From: Drechmeria coniospora
Lineage: Eukaryota > Ascomycota > Sordariomycetes > Hypocreales > Ophiocordycipitaceae
NCBI RefSeq assembly: GCF_001625195.1
Contig: NC_054389.1
Coordinates: 10,412,520-10,476,519, forward strand
Length of the DNA: 64,000 nt
Reading direction: 5' to 3'
Under the pieces are notes generated by a model that had not been told where the DNA came from, ran no database searches, and was given only the letters and a program-made list of their open reading frames with translations. A program made the position numbers and the translations under genes. Shown in pieces: positions 1-11,700 of the stretch. Positions within the stretch are counted from its first letter, which is position 1, and each line of letters begins with the position of its first letter.

Positions 1-3000
1 CATACCACCCTGATAGATGGACACAAACACCCAAACGAAGAAGGTACGGTACGAAAGTGAGCGTCCCAACGTGAGCTCCTTGTACAGTTCCGGGTATAGG
101 TTGGCCAGGTTCTCGTCCACGTCCTTGTCGAGGACGAGAGAGAGGACAGGAGCCGCCGTGTACACAGTCGCGTAGCCGACGAGGAGCCAGTCCTGCTTCG
201 GTCAGCGACAGGCCTTTCGTCTGGCCGAAATGGATGACGTACCTTGTACAAACCTTCGGGTTCAAACTTGATGGCGATGCTAAACATCGTTTGGCACACG
301 GCGATGATGAGGCCACGATGGATGACAAACTGCGCCAGCTTCGCGCTTCGTTTGTAGCTATTGCGCCCGTGCCACACCAACAGCTTGACGAGATAGCAAA
401 ACTGCTCGATGGAAAAGTCGGCGGCCAGGCTTGCCTGCCGTCCCTCCTTGCCGACAATACCCACACCGACGTCTGCGGCTTGGATCATGGAGACATCATT
501 TCCACCGTCTCCAATACAGCAGACTCGCTTCTTGGTGTATTCCTTGATGAGGTAGGCGACCTCGGCCTTTTGCGTCGGCGAGCAGCGGCACGCGACGACG
601 GTGGGAAGGAGGACGGCAATGGAGATGAACTCAATCCGGAAGTGTGTCAGAAAATGATTCAGGCTCTCGCCGTCAATGAGCAAGCACGCGTCCGTCTTGC
701 TGCGGAGCACGTCGAGATGGTCTTGCGCGTTGACCTTTGTGTTGAGCTTAGCAACCGTATATATGTACTGCCCTCGGGCAACAAGCTTCGAGCTGACGGC
801 CACGCACCGAGCCGTCTCGACCTTGTCACCCGTCAACATCCATATCTTGATGCCCGCGTTTCGAAGCAGCTCCAACGACGGCTTCACGTCCTTCTGCAGT
901 TTGTCTTCGACGCCAGTGATGCCGAGAAGCTCAAGGTCGCTCTCGAGATAATGCGACATGACCTGCTGCATGCTGACCTCGCGACCAGTAATGACGAGCG
1001 CTGCTTCCTGGTATTTGGACGAAAATTCTAGGTACTGCTGGACCGAGAGCTTCTTGCGGCCGACGACGAGCGTTCGCAGACCTTCGCGTGCCATGTTCGC
1101 CGTCTCTTCGTCGAGCCAGTCGTTAGCGACCACGATCGAGCTCATGACAGTGTCCGCGCCCTTCTGGTAGAACCATATTTCGCCGCTGCTCAGATCCGTC
1201 GTGGGCGTCTTGATGTTCTCCTGGAAGTGAACAACAATGCCCATGCGCTTGCCGTCGGACGTGAAGGGGAAAACGTCGAGGATGCGAACGCGGACAATAG
1301 GCCGTCCGCTATCCGTCAGCTCGAGAGTCATGCTCTTGCGATCACGACATGTCAGCTTGAGGCCAACAGATTCGGTCCATTTGACAATGGCAATCTCATC
1401 CGGCGATGACGCTTGATAGGAGGTGACCTCTCTGCCGTCTTCGGTGTCGGTCGTCGGCGTCACGTTGTGACAGAGGGCCAAGGCGAGAACAAGGTCGCGG
1501 ACTCGTGTTCCAATCTCTCGCCTTGTCCGGGTTGCGCCGACATTGCCGCTAGTCATGGTTGAGGACGGCGTGATGAGCATCGTCTGAGACATGGGATCCG
1601 TCGTGGGCTGTATATGGAACCCTTGCTTGACGTAGGATACAACCTCATCCATGGCGTCGTTGGCGTATGATACCGTTCCGACGTGAATCTTCTTCATCTC
1701 CATGTCATTTTGAGTAAGAGTGCCTGTCTTGTCGCTCAGCAGGTACTCGATCCGCCCGAGGTCTTCGGGAATCGTGCTCGTGCGGACGAGCGTGCCTGGG
1801 ATCCCGGGATCGCGCTGGATGAAGCGCGAGTATGCGCTCTTGCCCATGTCCAGGTTGACACGCAGGCTGATGGGTACAATGGTGGAGAAGAGGACGAGGA
1901 ATCGCATGATTTTGATGTACCAGACGTTGCCCTCGGTGCTCCCAAATCCCTCCAAGGCCACCAGGACGATGGATAAAGCCAAGGTCAGCGCGCACAGGAT
2001 CTTGGTCAACGAGTTGATTTCGTACTCGAGAAGGCCGGTCTTGGATCGGGAAGGCGCCGTGGAAAGTGCAGAGCGCGTTTGCGTGCCGGTGTACATGACA
2101 ACGGCCAGGGTTGTTCCTTGCGAGGCGATGATGGTGTTGGCCCACGCCGTGTTGTCTATGGAGAGCGCCACAGACTTGCCCGTGTCGCTATCTTGTATCA
2201 TCGAGTGGTTGGCCATGGCATCCTGCCTCGTGGGCAGCAGCTCCACGGTTCCGGCAAAATCGTTTACCTTCTTGTCGGGCTTCCCGCCAGTGACCCGAAG
2301 GCGAACGAACTCTCCGGGCGCAAGGTTTTGCGTCAAGGCAGATGCGAGCCTCAGCTTCCAGTCGGTTTCACCATCAAGCTGGTCGGTCCTGATGAAGGTC
2401 TCGCCTACGGAACCGTTCTCGGCATCCTGGGGTGTCGAATCCGTGGCAGGCTGCTTGCCTTTGAGCCCGTCGTTTTCGGCCAGAGCGAGCAGCGATTCCT
2501 CCTCCGCCGGCTCTTTCGCCTGCGCGACGCCATCGGAGGAGCAGCACTGCAGGATGACGACGTCTGCTGGCACTCGCTGCCCTTTACTCAGCTTGAGGAC
2601 GTCGCCGACTTTGAGATCCTTGGATTTACGACCGATCTCCTCGATGTACGAAGAAGGTTCCGGCTCCTCTTGGTCCTGCTCTTCTTGGATATCCGATAAA
2701 TCGTGCCGCCCCCCCATCTGTCTTCGAGAGCCACGCCTGGAGTCAGACTTGAGCAAGCGTCGCGTTTTCGACGCTGTCGGAGGCGACTCCACGTCACTGA
2801 AGAGGAGAACCCTGTACTCTTCCGAGTTAGCTTCGGTGTCCCTCCGCCGCCTCTCAATGTCGTCGTAGGCTTCCTTGCCCATGGTGATGCAGAGAACAAA
2901 GGCCAGCGGGGCTACGTAGGTTGAAAGGTAACCGATGCGAAGGGCGGGAATCGCTTGCGATAAGGCGACGAGCAAGAAGTACATGTTGAAGAAGAAGGAA

Positions 3001-3539
3001 AATTCGTTGTACAGAGTGACGGGCAGGAAGGTCAGGGCGGTGTACTTGGCGTTGGACACTATGTTGGTCGGGAAGCGAGTCGTCTGGCTCGATCCCACGG
3101 CGACCAATCTGGCGGTGGACGCATCATCCTCTTCCTGTTCGTCAGCGTCATCGCTGGCGGACATGAAATTCAACAGGCGAAGACTGGACCGAGAGGCACG
3201 CCGGGAATGGGTATGGGACGGTCGATCCCCGCCCAGAAGGGGAGCGTCGTCATCGGCGTTGGCGTTGCCGTCTGGCCAGGCTCGGCCGAGCTCGCCCAGA
3301 GCATCGCGGTCGGCGCCGAGATCTCCATATCCGCGACCGCGATTTTTCAAGCGTCGCAGTCCTCCCATACGCAGCTTTCTGAGAGCTATCCGAGAGGCAC
3401 CCTGCTCAGCAGCAGTCGAGTCTCCGGCGTTCTCGGAGGGGATCGGGTCAAGCTCCTGGAGATCGATTTCAAGGTCCGAGTCGGAGTGCGTGGGCGAGTC
3501 GGGTGGTTCGGTAGGACGGTACGGGGGCGTGGAAGGCAT
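1..3539 (-). CDS. neo1: Neo1-type P4-ATPase (phospholipid flippase), C-terminus cut by window edge
   Basis: P4-ATPases flip phospholipids across Golgi/endosomal membranes, and Neo1 is the essential Golgi/endosome member. Two exons are visible: 3539-243 and 192-1. The 50-base intron (193-242) has a GTACGT donor and GCAG acceptor, and splicing restores a Neo1-like stretch ending at the edge. An acidic Ser/Pro-rich cytosolic tail (residues 1-130) precedes the first two membrane spans (about 180-230). The P4 variant DGET lies near residue 388. The phosphorylation motif DKTGTLT starts at residue 603 and the hinge motif GDGGND near 1010. The 1163 residues present leave about 150-200 (the last membrane spans) outside the window; this is inferred from the family's usual length. 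The start MPSTPPYRP is chosen because it opens the conserved tail. An out-of-frame ATG lies 7 bases upstream. The Neo1 rather than Drs2/Dnf assignment rests on the sequence around DKTGTLT. Confidence 0.93.
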   Translation of the reverse strand, partial: MPSTPPYRPTEPPDSPTHSDSDLEIDLQELDPIPSENAGDSTAAEQGASRIALRKLRMGGLRRLKNRGRGYGDLGADRDALGELGRAWPDGNANADDDAPLLGGDRPSHTHSRRASRSSLRLLNFMSASDDADEQEEDDASTARLVAVGSSQTTRFPTNIVSNAKYTALTFLPVTLYNEFSFFFNMYFLLVALSQAIPALRIGYLSTYVAPLAFVLCITMGKEAYDDIERRRRDTEANSEEYRVLLFSDVESPPTASKTRRLLKSDSRRGSRRQMGGRHDLSDIQEEQDQEEPEPSSYIEEIGRKSKDLKVGDVLKLSKGQRVPADVVILQCCSSDGVAQAKEPAEEESLLALAENDGLKGKQPATDSTPQDAENGSVGETFIRTDQLDGETDWKLRLASALTQNLAPGEFVRLRVTGGKPDKKVNDFAGTVELLPTRQDAMANHSMIQDSDTGKSVALSIDNTAWANTIIASQGTTLAVVMYTGTQTRSALSTAPSRSKTGLLEYEINSLTKILCALTLALSIVLVALEGFGSTEGNVWYIKIMRFLVLFSTIVPISLRVNLDMGKSAYSRFIQRDPGIPGTLVRTSTIPEDLGRIEYLLSDKTGTLTQNDMEMKKIHVGTVSYANDAMDEVVSYVKQGFHIQPTTDPMSQTMLITPSSTMTSGNVGATRTRREIGTRVRDLVLALALCHNVTPTTDTEDGREVTSYQASSPDEIAIVKWTESVGLKLTCRDRKSMTLELTDSGRPIVRVRILDVFPFTSDGKRMGIVVHFQENIKTPTTDLSSGEIWFYQKGADTVMSSIVVANDWLDEETANMAREGLRTLVVGRKKLSVQQYLEFSSKYQEAALVITGREVSMQQVMSHYLESDLELLGITGVEDKLQKDVKPSLELLRNAGIKIWMLTGDKVETARCVAVSSKLVARGQYIYTVAKLNTKVNAQDHLDVLRSKTDACLLIDGESLNHFLTHFRIEFISIAVLLPTVVACRCSPTQKAEVAYLIKEYTKKRVCCIGDGGNDVSMIQAADVGVGIVGKEGRQASLAADFSIEQFCYLVKLLVWHGRNSYKRSAKLAQFVIHRGLIIAVCQTMFSIAIKFEPEGLYKVRHPFRPDERPVADRSRTGSSSATRLCTRRLLSSLSSSTRTWTRTWPTYTRNCTRSSRWDAHFRTVPSSFGCLCPSIRVV

Positions 3540-5784
3540 CTCGCATTCCCTTCAGTTTCCGCTGCGCGCGTGCTGGTGGCTTTGTTGGCTTCGCTGCTGG
3601 CTGATCATGCTGCGGGCGGATGGCACAGGACAGCGGTCACAGAGGCGCTGGAGTTGGTTCGGGAGAGCGTGAGCATCCTCCAACCCTTGCGGTATTCTCC
3701 GAGTCAAAGAACCGTCTGCGAACTCGTGGACGGGCGTTGCGGCGATGAAGCGACGTTGCAGTGCACACCGTAGTAGCTGATACTCTCCCACTCACCTGCC
3801 TGGAGCCACGATGCAACGATGCAGTGGGTTGGATGAAGGCTCTCGGACAGATAAGTGAGTAAGTACAGTAAGTTGGTAGGTCCGTTAAATGTCCGTGACG
3901 CTAAAGTACCAAGGCGCCCCCAAAGCTACCTGTTCGGTACCCCGGTTTTGGTGGGCGGTAAGTAATACCAAGGGGGCATTTATTTGTACTTGCTTGTACT
4001 GAAGGTTCGAGGTTCATGCCTCAATGGTGGGGCAGGTAATAGGCCAATGCCGTTTCTGGAACAGGCTTTACGTACGGATTGATAGAGCGTCCAAGCTTGC
4101 CGGTCCGTGCTCCGCACCTGCTATTACAATTTACAACTAGGGAATTACTGCTTACAAGTGCCATCAGTATAATACTTACTGTATTTACAGTAGGTACAGT
4201 CACTAGACAAAATGGACGATTCAATATTGGTAGCGCTGCCACTATTAATTACAGAGTACTGTACTCCGTAAGTCGACACTTTTGCCACCCCACTAATTAT
4301 ACCTGTTGGAACTTGGCTTGTTTACTCCGGACTTGCTCGGAATTACCCTACACCTTGGACAACAGATTGAACACGTACCCAGCACTCGTCTGATAAGCTA
4401 CCTACCTACCTCTGTCCCATTAATAGTAAGTATCAGCAGAACAGGAAGACCACATAGAAAGCAGGATTGCGCAAAGGACGACATGTTACCCTTTCATTTG
4501 CTCCAACAGAGTTGGCTTCCTTGTCGTGCTGCAATTTTCGGTGATCAATTCGCCAGTGGGTACATGGCCTGAGCGAAGTCAACAAGTACATATACATGTA
4601 GACCTGCTCGTATGCTTCGAGTAACACAACCGCTTCAGCGGCAGCAATATGTGACCGAATATAGACAAAGCCAGAAGATACAGAAACGGCATAAATATGG
4701 CATGGTCTCTGTGTTGTTTCTCAGGCGTGCCCGTACTTGCTGCGTCAGCCATGACCCCAAACACCATCCCAAGTGCCAGGCCCTGAGGCGTCAAGCAGGT
4801 GTATCCGCTACTCAGCCATGCATTTTCCTAGTCGTTTTCATCAGCGTATCTGGCAATAGAAGAGAAGATCCATTCATGTGTTCCATGAACGTCATGGCTT
4901 TTATGTGTTCCCCAAACAATGCATAGTGGCAGTATCGGTCCTTTGTTTAGCACAAAAGTCAGTTCTCGAACAAGGTAGGCCTAACAGCATAGGCCTGTGG
5001 ATTGACTCGATATTCAACATCTGTGTGTAAGTAGAGCGAGAAATGTATTCCATTCGTCTCTGCACGGGATATTGCACAAAATAAACGGGGGTTGTAACAG
5101 CGGCCATTCGATAGTACAAGGTATTACTGCTTGCAGTGCTTTGCTTTCATGCACAATACAACGGACCACTGCTCGTCAGCTTGTGCAACAGCCAACAAGG
5201 ACGGATAAAATCCGGAGTTGCGTGGATAATACGGAGTAAGTCAAGCCAATTTGGATTCAGCCGGCCCGCACTAATAGCCAACCACCACCCACTAATACCG
5301 TGCAGCACACTTTTGTATTAGTATAGTATGTGCTCCCCTGGTACTCCGTACTCCGTACTATTTATTACCTACTAAGTACCTAGTAGGTACCTTGCTACCT
5401 ACTAATAGTAGTTAGGAGTATTATTACTTGCTTGCTACTGGCACGTTCTCCCAGCAAACACCACCACCACCGTCGGTGCCGGCCGTACATGCCAGGTTTC
5501 ACTTGCTTCATCCCTCCCCGCTGAAACTCGTCCTCGACCTTCCGACACACCACCCATCTCCGGCTCCTGGTATGGCGAACCGGACCTCGCATTGAGCACT
5601 GCGTTCCGTTCTTGTTTTGTGTATTAGTACGCTTCCCTCCTCATCCCGATCCAGAGCCGCTTGACGCCTCCGGCTGCGCCAGCGCCAGCGATTACGCCCT
5701 TGCCGGTGTGCTGACCTCGAACAGATATTGCATCTTGTGTTCGCATCAGCATAATCACAACCTCCGTTGCCTTGACCTCCGACC
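3540..5784. other. Intergenic, shared 5' region of neo1 and sec16
   Basis: This divergent spacer holds no convincing gene. A 79-codon reading frame (3552-3791, minus) lies just upstream of the neo1 start and could act as an upstream ORF if the transcript includes it. The stretch 5230-5410 is rich in the recurrent words TACGGAGTA, TACTCCGTA and GTACCTAGTAGGTAC. Confidence 0.5.
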
Positions 5785-8700
5785 ATGGACGGAGAGGGGT
5801 CAAAATCGGGATGGCATCCTGCATTCATGCCGAACACGGCAACTGCAAGAGCTCCTAGTTTTGACGGCAACGACTCGACATCCCTAAAGTCGTCGACCGA
5901 GTCAACGACACATATGCACCAGCCTGCATCGCAATGCGCCGAGAAGGAAGATGCTGTCGAACCAGATGATGGCGCCGCAGAGGCGTGGCTTTCCAACCAT
6001 GGTGATGATGATGACTCGCATGCCTGGCTCCCTGAAGTTGCAGACCCTCTCCCCGACGTTGGTCCACCAGCCATGGCCAGCGAGAAGCCCAACTCGGAAC
6101 GAAACGCCGAACTCATACCGGGTAAAGCTATTCCTACCCTAGCCGAAGGAGTGAATGACGACTCAAGCATCGAGGCGCCGACCGTTTCGACGACGATGCC
6201 GAATGACAACAACCCGTCGCAACCTCTCGAGTTGCGCGATATCGACTCTAAACACGGAGAATCGGCCGATCCTTGTTCTGCAAACCATGTCGATGATGAT
6301 GCAGATGCCTGGCTTGCCATCGAAGATGCAAATACGCATGAGGACGTTGCACCGCAGGCTCACCAAGAACCAGCCTCAAACGAGGATGGCGATGCTTGGC
6401 TCTCCAAAGAGAACGATGACGACGTGGATGATGAATTGCTCGCCCCGGAAGAAGAACCCGCTTCCCAGACGATCGAGGGTCCGACCGCCGTGGATCACAA
6501 TGAGGATGACAAAAAAGCTTGGTTTGAAGATGAAGATGAACAAGCCGGTACAGGCCCGCTAGTTTCGGAGGGGCAGGCACCCCAGACGACCCAGTCACTG
6601 GTTCGCGATGGAGACATTGGCGCGTCTCACGCCAATGACAAGGTTGAGCTTGCTGAATCCTTGTTAGCATCGGACACAATCGCGGCCCAGGCGACAAAAG
6701 CACGACCTGCCCAGGAAACAGAGGCACGAGCAGTCCAGGTGACAGAGGTACGACCTGCTCAGGCAATAGAGGCAGGACCGGCACAGGAAAAAGCCGCAAA
6801 ACTGGTCCATGAAACAGAGGCACCACCGACTCAGGCAATAGAGGCGCTCACGGACCAAGCGACAGAGGCGCCCACGGACCAAGCGACAGAGGCGCCCACG
6901 GACCAAGCGGCAGAAGAACGACCGGCCAAGGTAGCAGAGGCACGGCCAGCGACAGAGGCACCTTTGGCCCAGGTGACAGAGTCACGACCGGCCAAGGCGA
7001 CAGAGGCACGACCAGCGACAGAGGCACAACCGGTCCAGACAGTAGATGCACGACCGGCCCAAGCGGCAGAGGCAACACCAGCCCAAGCGACAGAGGCACG
7101 ACCGGCACAGGGGATAGAGGTACAGCCGTCTCAAGCAGTAGAGGCAACGCCGACCCAGGCAGCGGAGGCACCCACAGCCCAGCCAATAGAGACACCTACA
7201 GCCCGGGCAATGGAGGCACCTATAGACCAAGGGACAGAAGCACGACAGGTCCGGGCAAAAGAGCCACGACCGGTCCAGGCAATAGAGGCACCTGCCACTC
7301 AACCGATAGAGGCACCTACGACCCAGGCGATAGAGGCAACGCCGACGCGGGCATCAGAGGCGCGACCATCGCAGGCGACAGAGGCGCGACCGGTCCAGGC
7401 AATAGAAGCCCCTATTGCTCAAGCAACAGAGGCACGATCGGCCAAGCCGACCGAGGAAACACCAGCCCAGCCGACCGAGGAAACATCAGCCCAGCCGACC
7501 AAGGAAACACCAGCCCAGCCGACCAAGGAAACACCAGCCCAGCCGACCGAGGAAACATCAGCCCAGCCGACCAAGGAAACACCGGCTCAGCCGGCTGAGG
7601 CACGGTCAGCCCAGGCGACGGAGGCACGACCGTCTCAAGCGACCAAGGCAATACCAGTTCAGGTAATAGAGGCACGACCTGTCCAGGCAATTGAGACACC
7701 TTCGGTCCAGGCGATAGAGGCACGACCGGCTCAAACGACAGAGGCACGACCGGCTCAAGCGACAGGGGCAACACCTGCCCAGACGATCAATGCATCTACG
7801 GTTCGGGTGACTGAGGCACTTTCTTCAGACGAAGTGGGAGCTGGAGATGATCATGTCGACAATGCCATACCGACTTCAGAGGAACATGCGCCCCGAACGG
7901 TCGAGGCTCCGATCCAAAATGGAGATGATGCTTGGTTTTCCAGAGATGAAAATGAGCACTTCGATGCTGGCTGGTTGGCTTCGAAGGATCAAGCACCGCT
8001 CACGGATGAGAACTCGAATCAAGATGCGTGGTTAAAAAAGGAACACGATCATGCTGTTGGGGAACCCAAGTTACCTGGGGGACCTGATACGCATGAGACC
8101 GAAAAGCCGGAAATGCCATTGCAAGCCGGCGGCGAAGATGGGAATCAGCCGACGGCTGATGTGCTGATAGCGAGTGGATCGACGACCGGCGGACCGACGA
8201 CCAGCGCGCAGCACTCGAGCTCCATGTCGTTTGCCCGAACGGTGTCACACGAGATTAGCTTCGCCGACGATGATGATGCAGAATGGAACTTGCAGCGGAC
8301 ACAAGTCGACCCGTCCAGCCGCGTACCTCCCTCGGACCAAACACGCCCTAACCCTGTCGCCTCACCTCCGGTTGCAAACCTCGGGGAGCGTAAAGAGCAA
8401 CCTCCCATGCCGACAAAAACATTGGAAATTTTAGACGAGACGAAAAGAAAAGCCGAACATGGAACAGATCGCAATATGACAAGCGGCACGCAACAAGTTG
8501 AGCCGGAGGTGACACCGGCGCTGGTGGGTTTGGGCCTGGATACTTGTCAATCCCTGAGCAGGGAGATGCAGTACTCTCAAGCCCAAGTCTCGGAGGTCCG
8601 GGATGAGGAAGGACTCCACTTGATTCCTCGATCCGATATTGCAGAGACTGCTGGGCAGTCCAACAGGGTTAGTTCTCTCGATGCCTCGTTTACCAAGGAT

Positions 8701-11700
8701 GACAACGACGACGACTTCTTTTCCCAAATTCAGACGCCGGGGACACATGCGGACATCAGCGTGAACCCACCCCTCGAGCAAACGTCTACTCTCCCACCCT
8801 CAAGTTCTTTTAGCAAGCCACCTCTGGAAGAGAAAGCTGGTAATTTCGAAGCCCCAAGAATTGCCGACACGGGGCTGGCTGTGGCGGATGCTGCAGGCAG
8901 CCAGACTAACAACGAGCCTCCCACTGAAGATATTGCTACCAAATGGGAGGAGGCCTTTGCCGGTGACGGCGACGATGACGACTTTCTCGTCGATGATGCA
9001 GCCGCCGAGCCCAAGGAGTTCGATCCATCTGCCTTCCTTGGAAGTGACGATGAAGGCCTGCTGGAAGATGACACGGACGCCATGCCTCAGCCTGTACCGG
9101 TCGTGTCCCCCAGACAGCCTGTTGATCCGAAACGATACGTCCCAGCCAGCCCCTCCCCGCAGGTAGCTTCCACATTCATCACGCCAGCTGCCCTCGCTGC
9201 GCAGAGCCCGTATCAGCAGCCTGCGCTCCCACCGTTCAGTCCGCCCACGCAGTACAGCCAGCCTGCTGCGCCGCAGCCGGAGCCTGCCAAGGCCCAGAGC
9301 TTCGCGGACAAGTCCAAGGGCGGCTATTCATCTCCGTACGACCTCCCCACGGAGTTGATGCCTAACCTTGTCCGGCCGCGAAAGCGATCAAGTTTGTCAC
9401 AGCAGTCGCAAGGGCAAACCCCTCCGCCTCCAATAAGTGCCGCGACTTTCCCCGTAGGCCGCTCACCGTCGGCCGGTCCACCGCCTGCTGCTGTCCGTCC
9501 AGCCGGGCAGCCCTCCCTGAACCAGAAGTCATCTGCGCCTGCGCTCCGTGGCCACAGCAGTTTCTTTGAGGATCTGCCCATGGCAGCGAAACCACGCCCG
9601 GCCTCGAGGCAGAGCAATCCGGCGCAGCTCCCCAGCCAGTATGTTCCGACTGCGCAACAACCGCCGTCGTTGCCCCCTCCAAGGGATTTCGCACCTCCAC
9701 CACCACCTGCAAGCCTTCCTTCGCAACCACCGGCTGCGGTTCCTGTTGCGAATCTCGTCGCGCCAGAGAGGGCCAGCCCTTACGCGGCACTTCAATCCTC
9801 GATGGTCCCTTTGCCACCCCCGCCCGCTCAAGCCTCACGATACTCTCCGGCTCTTGCAAGCCCTCAGCATGCACCGCCAACCTCTGCATCGCGCTATTCC
9901 CCTGCTCCGCCGTCATCTCGGTCGGGCAGCTTGTACAGCCCTAATACCATCACGCCTCATCTGCCGAGGACATCCAGCCCTTTAGCTCATATCGAGCCCG
10001 GCGGTGACAAACCGCACGGTGCAACGCATCCTCCCAACGGCGAGATGCAACGTCGCTCAAGCGCCTCCTTCGAACCTAGGCTGACTCGTGTTCCTTCGCT
10101 CCCGCCTACGCGCGAGGTAGACGAGGAAGAGGAACGGGACGACGAGTCTCTGACCAGGAGGTCCTTTGGCACCACCCATCCAACAGCGCCTCTGAACATT
10201 CCCCCAAAGTTCAGACCGCTTTCTCCCTTGGCAGCCCAGCAGTCGCCACCACTTCCCTCCAACAACTTTGCTCAATCAGCTCTGTCGCCGCCGAAGAGGG
10301 CCATATCGTACTATGCTCCTCAGATTCCTCCCGCTACCCAGCCAGGGTTTGTGCCGCCAGCGCGTGCATCGACTCAATCGCCTAGTACAATGCACAGCAG
10401 TCGACAGTATAGGCCAACTGAAGCTGGTCCTCGCCCCTCGTCCGCTCATTCATCCGCTCATTCCTCAGCTGCGCCGGTCCCGCCGAGGATGCCTCAGCAG
10501 TACTATGCTCCGGCAGCGAGGCCTCGCGGCCAGTCGCTGACAATGGACATGGTCCCGCCGACGGATGGCCGAGAGCAGGATCCGCTTGAGCGATGGAAGG
10601 GCGCTCCTCTTTTTGCCTGGGGTGTTGGTGGCACTGTGGTTACGACGTTCCCGAAGAGCATCCCGCGGTATGCCATGAATCATTCTACACCGACCATGGT
10701 GCGGGCTCCCGGCGAGGTGAAGCTGCATCATATTAAAGATATCGAGCCGCTCCAGGATCGCCTGGCCAAGTTCCCCGGTCCCTTGCGTGGCAAGTCGAAG
10801 AAGAAGGAAGCCCTCACGTGGCTAGCAACGGCCATCGACGCTCAGGAGAAGGATGTGCCCGACATCTCTTTCCACCCCCAACTCTCGCTTGAGGCTAAGC
10901 GCGGCATCGAGCGCCTTCTCCTCTGGAAGTTGCTGCGAATCTTTGTCGAGTTCGATGGAACCTTGGAGGGCTCCGCTGCGGTGGAGAAGGCTGTTCGGGA
11001 TGTCCTTCAACCCGGTACGGTGACGACGCCTGCTGCTGATCCGGATGCGATGTTCCCGAATGCTGCAGGATTTGCTGCGCAGGCTGGTCCTACGCCTGCG
11101 ATGCAGGCAGACGGTATCGATGCGGGGGTAATGGAAGGGATTCGGCATAGTCTCCTGAAGGGCAACGGCGAGGCTGCTGTTTGGTCTGCAGTGGACAAAC
11201 GCCTCTGGGGTCATGCCATGCTGATCTCGCACACAATCTCGCCCGAGCTATACAAGCGTGTTGCGCAGGAATTTGTGCGAAAGGAGGTCAACTACCCTGG
11301 CTGCAGCAACGAATCCATCGGCGCTTTCTACAAGGTTCTGTCGGGCAACTACGACGATTGCGTCGACGAGCTTGTCCCCGTGCATGCACGAGCCGGTCTT
11401 CAGCTTGTTTCCAAGGAATCCACATCGGGACCGGCGACGGATGCGATTGGGGGCCTGGATAAGTGGCGAGAGACGCTGACGCTGATTCTAAGCAATCGCA
11501 GTCCTGACGATGTCCGAGGCCTGAACGCTCTCGGAAAGCTACTGTCGAGCTACGGACGGGCGGAAGCGTCGCAGATCTGCTTCATGTTCAGCAGGAACCT
11601 ATCGGTATTCGGCGGCCTAGAGGACCCTAATGTGGACTTCGTGCTGCTCGGATCCGATCACAGGACGCAGGCGGATCAGTTTTCCAAAGAAACGGAAGCA

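Noticed and set aside
1720..2868. 382-codon plus-strand ORF
   Set aside because: Antisense to the Neo1-type ATPase, which carries the full P-type motifs on the minus strand.
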